In this document: positions 47,601 to 56,600 of the stretch, piece by piece | How the letters are laid out: each line of letters starts with the position of its first letter | How positions within the stretch are numbered: the first letter of the stretch is position 1 | NCBI GenBank assembly: GCA_006503475.1 | Contig: RSEH01000040.1 | Location: 124,001-188,000, forward strand | Direction of reading: 5' to 3' | Source of the DNA: Stentor roeselii | Lineage: Eukaryota; Ciliophora; Heterotrichea; Heterotrichida; Stentoridae | Length of the DNA: 64,000 nt | Position numbers and translations under genes: made by a program | The notes under the pieces: generated by a model | The model's database searches: none | The model's input: the letters and a program-made list of their open reading frames with translations, nothing else | What the model was told of the DNA's origin: nothing

Positions 47601-50600
47601 GCATTTGGAGGCTTTTCCAGAAGTAATAAAGAAGAAAATGTCAGAGAAGTTGATTCAGAAAGACTGAAATCTGAATCTAAATCAATTTGAAGAGTTCTCT
47701 TTCCGTTCAGCTTACATGTTGAGAGAGTCCCAAACAACTCTACAGTTGAAGTCTCGAAGAACTTCGAGCAGTTGAATGTGTTCAGAGGTTCTTTTATATC
47801 AAACAGGAAAATTATTTGGAAGAACTTGAACCCGCCTGACATCTTCTTAGAAAGAATGTCAAGTTCATCAGGGTACTGGTAAAATGCCTTGCAAGTACTC
47901 GCCTCTGGGTAATAAAAAGTTTCGCATTCTTTGCAAGTATCTTGCTGGTCACATTTGACACATTTTTCTATTACGCTGCTGCAAAGGACACAATTTGGCC
48001 CGTCTTTAAAGTAACCATCTTCGCAGATTTCACAAGACGGAGATGAACAACTCAAACAATTCGATGTGCATGGAAGGCAGGTTTCATTTGAATTGTAAAA
48101 TTTTGAAGCACAGCGGTCACAAAGAGTCCCGTTGTAGCCAGTCTCGCAGATATCGCAGGATATTGATGAGGTGCAGGTTATGCAGTGGCCAGCGCAAACT
48201 TCACATTGAGAAGTGGATAAGTAAAAGCCATTGTCGCATAGTGAACAGTTTGATTCACTACTGCAGGTTAAACATCCATTACTGCATTCTTCACAGTGAG
48301 TTTTAATATAATTGAAAAAATATCGCTTTTCACATTTGCTGCATTCGAAATTTGAGCAGTTTTCACATTTACCGAAACATGTTGAACAGTTAGTTGAACA
48401 TTCTAAACATTTTTCTGAGAATTTGTATGAGCCTTTATCACAGATTTCACATGAAGTTTTAGAAAGGCAGTCTTTACAGTAGTCAGAGCACTTTGAACAT
48501 GCTCCATCATCTAAATAATACCCTTTTTCACAGAAGGAACATTGAGATCTACCTGAACAATTCAAACACTTTGAGCTACATTTAATACATTCTCCATTCT
48601 CCAGAAAGTAACCTGATATGCATGAAGTACAATTACTTTCTGATACACAAGTCAAACATTTAGAATCACAAGATATGCAAGTGTGATTATTTAAATAATA
48701 ACCTTCTTCACAAAGACTACAAAATGATTCATTTGAACAGTTTTTACAATTTCCTAGACATTGTTGACAAGTTCCCATTTGAACAAAGAAACCAGTAGAG
48801 CAGACTTGACATTCTTCTTCATTTTCACAGAAGAGACAGTGACTTTTACAATTTAAGCAAAGTCCTGATTGTAAATAAAATGAAGGAGAACATAAAGTGC
48901 ATTTAGATGAAAAAGTGCAATTAAGACATCCAGTCTCACATTCAATGCACTTGCCAAGACCTTCATCAAGATAAAAGCTATCAATGCAACTGGTACAAAA
49001 TGAACTATTATAACACGAAGAGCAGTTCGAATTACAAGGAATACAAAAGCCAGAGTCCAAAAAGAACCCATTTTCACAAACTTCACAGAAACTTGCATTA
49101 AAACAACTTTTACAAGAATCTTCACATTTCAAACAACGATCTTCACTTAAGTAATACCCAATTTTGCAATTTTCACAAAAAGTAGAATTCGAACATACCC
49201 TGCAACTGAAATCGCAATGAGCGCATTTTACTTGAGAATCGATGAAAAATTCTTCATTGCACTCGATGCACTTTGTTTCTGAGCAAGTCTTGCAATTATC
49301 AAAGCATCTTGAACAATTTAAAGTGCAGGAAATGCAAGATCCTTGATCAATGAAAAATCCATTTTTACAGGAAAGACATTCGGCTTCTGAGCAATCAAGA
49401 CAGTGATCAAAGCACCTTGAACAGTTTTCAGAACATTTGAAACAAGTACCGTCATCAGATAAATGAAATCCTTCATCACAAATGGTACATGTTGTAGAGT
49501 TTTGGCATTTTTCACATGATTGAGGACATTTAACGCAGGATTTTTCTTCTAAATAAAATCCTTTATTACAAAAAGAACATTCTAAGCCATTCTCACAAAT
49601 TTCACAGTTGCTAATGCATTGAATACAAGATGACTCTCCTAAATAATACCCTTTATTACATGTGTAGCAATCTTTCTCATCATAGCAAAATAAGCAAAAA
49701 TCACTGCATTTTTTGCATTTTCTTTCAAATTCGAAATCTAAGAAATATCCTGTTTCACAATCAAGACAAAAAGTATTATTTATGCAGTTGATGCAGTTAG
49801 GCTCACACTCAAGACATTTACCTGACTCCTGATAAAAAAAGTTATCACATTCAACGCATTCATTAAGACTAAAGCATAAAGAACAGTTTTGTGCACATTT
49901 TTTACAATTCTCTGAATGTAAATAAAAACCTGAACTACATTCAAGACATTGAGTTTTATTAGAGCAAATTTCGCAGTTTTCTTCGCATTCGAAACAGTTT
50001 GAAGAATCGAGGTAGTAACCTTCATAACATACTTGACAAGAGGTTTCGTTTTCACAGTTTTTACATCCAGACTGGCAGTCTAGGCACTTGTTATAGTTTA
50101 AATAGTAACTTTCATCACAGACATAGCAAAGTGATTCGTTTTTGCAATTTTTACAGCCTGTGTCACATTCAAGACAAGAATTTTCATCAAGATAATAACC
50201 CAGTTCACAAGAAGTACAAAAATAAGGACTTGTGCATGTTGCACATTCATATTCACACATAAAACATTCATTTTCAGATAAAAAGTATGAATCTTCACAA
50301 TCATAACACTTAGAATCTGAACAATTCTTGCATTGGTAAAAGCAGTTAGAACAGTTCAAAGAGCAGTTAAAGCAACTTCCATCTTCCAGGTAAAAGTTCT
50401 CAAGACAATAATCACAGTAACTGCTATTATCACAATTTTTACAAAATTCAGGACATTTAACGCAATTTCCATTTTCAAGTGTATATCCACTAAAGCAATC
50501 GAAACATTCAGACGAGTTGCAATAATAACAGTTAGGACTACATTCAAAGCATTCTCCAAGTTCTGTCTCATAGTATCCTTCCAAGCAATTGTAGCAAATT

Positions 50601-53600
50601 GAAGAATTATAACAATACTGACAACCAGGTGCGCAACTTAAACAGCTTCCTGAGTCTAAAGGATCTAGATAATAACTTGTGTTGCAATAATAACACATGC
50701 TGTTATTGACGCAGTTCAAACAATTTGGCCTACATTCAAAACATTTTCCTTCTTCATCATAAAAGCCTTCATAGCACTCTATGCAATAAGTCGTGTTTAA
50801 ACAGATATGACAGTCAGATGCACAAGGAAGACATTCATCAGATTCTAAATAATACATATTAAAGCATTCGGTACAGTTTGTATCATTTTGACAAGTTCTA
50901 CAATTCTCCTTACAGCTGAAACATTCACCTGACTTATCGTAAAAACCATCAGTGCATTGAAGACAGAAAGTTTTATTCAAGCAAATTCTGCAAATTTCAT
51001 CACACTCGATACATTCTCCTGAATCTAAATAATAACTATTTTCACAAGATGTGCAGAATGATTCATTGTAGCAGCTTTCACAGCCTTGATTGCACCATTG
51101 ACAGTAAGATTCATTCAGGTAAAAGCCTTTATTGCATTCTTTACATTGCGAGTAGTTATCACACTTAAGGCAGTTCCATATGCATTCTTCACACTGATTA
51201 TCTTCACTATAAAAATATCCATTATTACACTCAAGACATTCAGAATCTGAACAATTTTTGCATTCATAAAAGCACCTTGAACAATTTAAAGAGCAGTTAA
51301 AACATCTCTCATTTTCTAAATAAAATCCTTCTCTACAGGAATAACAAGAAGTATTTGAACTGCACTCTTCACAAAATTCAGAACATTTCGAGCAAGTTTC
51401 ATTATCTAAAAAGTACCCATAACTACACAAATCACAAATTGAAGAGTTTCGGCACTCATCACATCCAAAGCCACAAGTATGACAGAGATCATCATCAGGA
51501 TCCATAAAATACCCAACTTTACATTGATAGCAAAATGTAGAATTATAACAATCTTCACAGCCAACATTGCACTTGATGCAATCAGAGCCTTCATTTTCAA
51601 GATAATATCCTGAATAGCAAATATAACAATATGTTAAGTTTGCGCAGTATGAACAGTTTGGTTCACAGTGAAGGCAAAGACCTGAATCACTGTAAAATCC
51701 TTCATCACAAGAAAAGCAATAAGAACTATTCATGCATTCTGAACAGTTTTCAGGGCATTGATGACATGAGCCGGAATCAATGTAATAATTTGAATAACAT
51801 CGTTCACATTGTGAATGGTTAGAGCACAGAGCACATCCATTCATGCAGTCTTCACAAGTAGACCCATTCAGGTAATAGCTAGATTCACATTCTAAACAAT
51901 ACGAAAAGTTAAGACAGTTTCTGCAGTTGTAATCGCAATATTCACATTGAGATTCGTTTAAATAAAAACCGAATTTACATTCTACACAATAAGAATTGGT
52001 TAGACAAGAGACACACCCGTAAGGGCAATCATCACAGTGATTTTTATACAAGTAAAATCCGGTTTTGCAAAGAAGGCATGATGATTCATTAACGCATTTT
52101 GAGCAGCTCCAGTCACAATCCTCACATCTTTTATCATCTAGGTAATAGCTATCTTTACATTCGAAACACTTGATATCTGAACAGTTTAGACATCCTGTGT
52201 AACATTTTGAGCAATTTAAAGAACAGTTAATGCACTTGTTATCTTCCAGATAGAAACCTTCCTCACAAGAATAACAATGAGTTTCATTATAGCATTCTTC
52301 ACAAAAATCAAGGCAGTTGTCACAAGTGTTATTATTTAAGATGTACCCGTATTTACATTCATTACAGGAAGTTGAATTAGTGCAATCTATACAATTCGGA
52401 ATGCATTTCTGGCATTCTTTACTCTCATTCAAAAAATATCCATAAGAGCATTGTTCACAAAATGAAGAATTTATGCAATAATTGCAATTAGAAGTGCATT
52501 CTTTACATTTAAAAGTTTCGGAATCCAAATAATACCTGAACTCACACTCATTGCAATAAGTATTATTTTCACAATATACACAATTTTCTGGACAATCAAA
52601 GCAATCTCCATCTTTCAAATAGAATCGATAAAAACATTCTTGACAAGTTTGATCATCAGTGCATCTACTACAATGATCTTCACAAGGTAAACAGTCTCCA
52701 TCGTGCTCATAATATCTCCAATTGCATTCTTTACAATATGATTGATTTGTACATGTTAAACAGTTTTCCTCACATTCTTTGCAAAGTCCTTCATTCGCAA
52801 AACTCCCTTCATGACACAAAATGCAAAAGGTTCTATTAAGGCATTCTAAACAATCATCAATGATCTCTTCACAATCTAAGCAGTCAGTTCCATTATAATA
52901 GTATCCAGTCTCACATTCAAGACATACTGAATCATTAACACATGATTTGCAATAAGATACACAATCATAGCACGTTGATGAATTCAAATAAAACCCATTT
53001 CTGCATTCAAAGCATAAATTATAGTTTTCACATTTAAGGCAAGTCCATCGGCAATTTCTGCAACTTCCATCATCAAGAAAATAACCGTTTTTATCACATG
53101 AATAGCATTCAAAATCTGAACAATTAAGGCATCCTTCAAAGCACAAAGAACAGTTTGAGGAACAGTTAAAGCATGCACCACTATCATAATCTACATAATA
53201 GCCATATTGACATTCCTGACAATAAGTGCTATTTTTACAGTAATTACATGAATCAGGGCATTTCAAGCATTTTTCATTTGAAAGATAATAAGAAATACTG
53301 CATTCGTCGCAATTTGATGAGTTTGAACAACGGTCACAATACGAAATGCAACTGAGACATTTTCCATCATCTTCTGAATAATATCCACTTGAACATTCAT
53401 AGCAATATGAAGAATTCATGCAATCGGCGCATCCAATTTCACATTTTAGACACTTATTTTCTTCGTAATCCTCATAATAGCCATAATTACAAGAGTAGCA
53501 ATAAGTTTCATTGAAACAATTCGAGCAGTTATCTGGGCATTTAAAACAATCTCCATCTTTCTCAAAGAAACGATATGCACATTCATAACAAGTTTTATTA

Positions 53601-56600
53601 TCAGCACATTCATCACAATTTTCTTCACATTTAAGGCAGTCTGAAGCATTTTTATAATATCCCCAATAGCATTTTTCACAATATGATTCATTTGTACATT
53701 GTCTACAGCCAACTTCACAACTTTTACAAAGTCTTTCATCAATGAAATACCCTCCGTTGCACTCGATACAAGAGATTGCATTGAGACATAAATCACAATT
53801 ATCAATAAACCTCTCACAATAATCACAGTAATTTCCATTTAAGAACCAGCCACCATAGCAGTCGATACAAATTGTTCCATTCACACAGTTTCTGCAAGAA
53901 TAATCACATTCAAAGCATTTTGTTCCATTGATATAATATCCAGTCTCACATTCAAGACATACTGAATCATTAACACATGATTTACAATAATATCCACAAT
54001 CATAGCACTTTGATGAATTCAAGTAATATCCATCCCTACATTCAAAACATGAAGTAAAGTTTTCACATTTATAGCAATTCTCTTGACAATCACTACATTT
54101 CCCGTCATCAAGATAATAACCACTTTCTTCACATGAAAAACACTCAAAATCTGAACAATTAAGGCATCTTTCAAAGCACATAGAACAGTTTAATGAGCAG
54201 TTAATGCAAGCATCAGTATCATAATCATGATAAAATCCATATTGGCAACCATAACAATTAGTTTCATTTTCACAGTAGCTACAAAAATTAGGGCATTTTA
54301 AGCATGTGTCATTAGAAAGGAAATAATTTTTATTGCATCGATAGCAGTTTGATGAGTTTGAACAATATTTGCAACCCAAAATGCAATTTAAACACTCTCC
54401 ATCATTTTCTACATAAAATCCATCTGAACATTCATAGCAGTAAGAAGAATTTATGCAATGATCACAGCCTAGCCCGCATTCTACACAATCATTGTCTTCA
54501 TAATCTTCATAGTACCCGATTTTACAAGAGGAACAATAAGTTTCATTTAAACAATCCGAACAGTTTTCCGAGCATTTAAAGCAATCATCGTCTTCAAGAT
54601 AATAACCATAATTACAATAAATACAGGTTTGACTATCAGAGCATTCCCCACAATTTTCCTCACAGTGTAAACAATCTCCAGCATCCTGGTAATATCCCCA
54701 GTAGCATTTTTCACAATAAGATTCATTTTTACATCTGTTGCAAACATCTTCACACCTTCTGCATTTTCCAGAATCAAGAAAATAATCATATAAGCAATCA
54801 ATACAAAAAGTGCCATTAAGACAATTAGAGCATCCATAGTTATCTCTATCACAGTAAATGCAAGTGGATTCATTTAAGTAAAAACCATAAAAACAATCAA
54901 TGCAAGTGTCTTCATTTAAGCAGTTTTTGCAAGGATATTCACAACTAAAGCATTCTGAACCATTGAGATAGTATTCTGATTCACATTCAAGACAAAAAGA
55001 ATCATTAATGCAGGATTTGCAGTAATATTCACAACTAAAGCATTCTGAACCATTGAGATAGTATTCTGATTCACATTCAAGACAAACAGAATCATTGATG
55101 CAGGATTTGCAGTGATATCCACAATCTTGGCATAAAGAAGAATTCAAGAAATATCCATTCCTGCACTTAAGACATTCAGAATCATTAGTGCATTTCGAAC
55201 AACCCCAGTTACATTCATCGCAGTTTCCATCATTTAAGTAAAAATTATCATCACATTTGAAGCATTGCAGATCAGAACAATTAAGACATCCATAATAGCA
55301 TCTTGAGCAATCTTGAGAACAGTTGAAACAAAGTCCATCATTTTGATAAAATCCTTCTTGGCAAGAATAACAAATTAAATTATTTTCACAGTAATTACAA
55401 AAATCAGGACATTTTTCACAGAAATCATTTTCAATATAATACCCGTCTTTACAGTAATAACAATAAGTGGAATTAGTGCAAGAATCACAATTAGAGCTGC
55501 AATTAAGACATTCTCCTAGGTCATCCAAGTAAAATCCTCTGAAGCAATCATAACAATAGGAAGAGTTATGACAATAAGAACAACCTTGACTGCACTTAAA
55601 GCAAATTTCTGATTCTAAGTAGTATCCATTGTAACAATCTTCGCAGTAAGTTTCATTCAAACAGTAAGAGCAGCCATCTCCGCATTTTAAACAAAGACCA
55701 TTTTCTTCGTAGTAACTATGTTCGCATGAATAGCAAAAACTCTCATTTGCGCAAGAATTACAGTTTTTTTGGCATTTTAGACACTTTCCATTGTCATAAT
55801 AGAATCCGTAGTCACATTCAATACATATTGTCGAATTTAAGCAGTATGAGCAACCCCAGCCACAGCTTGAGCAATAATCAGAATCGAAGTAATAACCTTC
55901 TACGCATTTAATACAAAATGATTCATTTTGGCAGGTCTTACAAGGATGAGAGCAGTTAAAACATTCTGAGTTGTTGAAGTTATAGGTTCCTTCGAAGCAT
56001 TCTATGCAGTAAGTGTCGTTTAAACATGTTTTACAAAAATATGTGCAACTTTGACAAATACGGTTATTTAAGTAATAGCCTGATCTACAAGTTGTGCATG
56101 TTGTATCGTCTTCACATTCATTGCAATTCCAATTACATTCAGAACATCTTTTATTTTCCAAATAATACCCTCCAGCACATTTGGTACATTCAAGGTCTGA
56201 GCAATTGAGACAACCATAATAGCAACCCATGCAATCAAAACTACAGTTTCTACATATTCCTTCATCTTCATAAAATCCATCTTTGCAATTATAACATTTT
56301 GTGCTGTTATAACAATAATCACAATTTTCAGAGCATTCAAGACATGAACCTTTATTCAAATAATACCCAGAAATACAATCATAGCACTCAGATAAATTAT
56401 AACAGTATCCACAATGATTACTGCATTTCTGACATTGCATTAAATCATCTTCATAATATCCACTTGAACAATAATTGCAAGATGAATTACTATCACAATA
56501 TTTGCAACCTTCACTGCAAGGAAGACATTCTGAAGTTTTCGAATTTAAATAAAAGTATGAGTTACAGTCATAGCAAACAGAACTGTTTAAACATTCTCGA

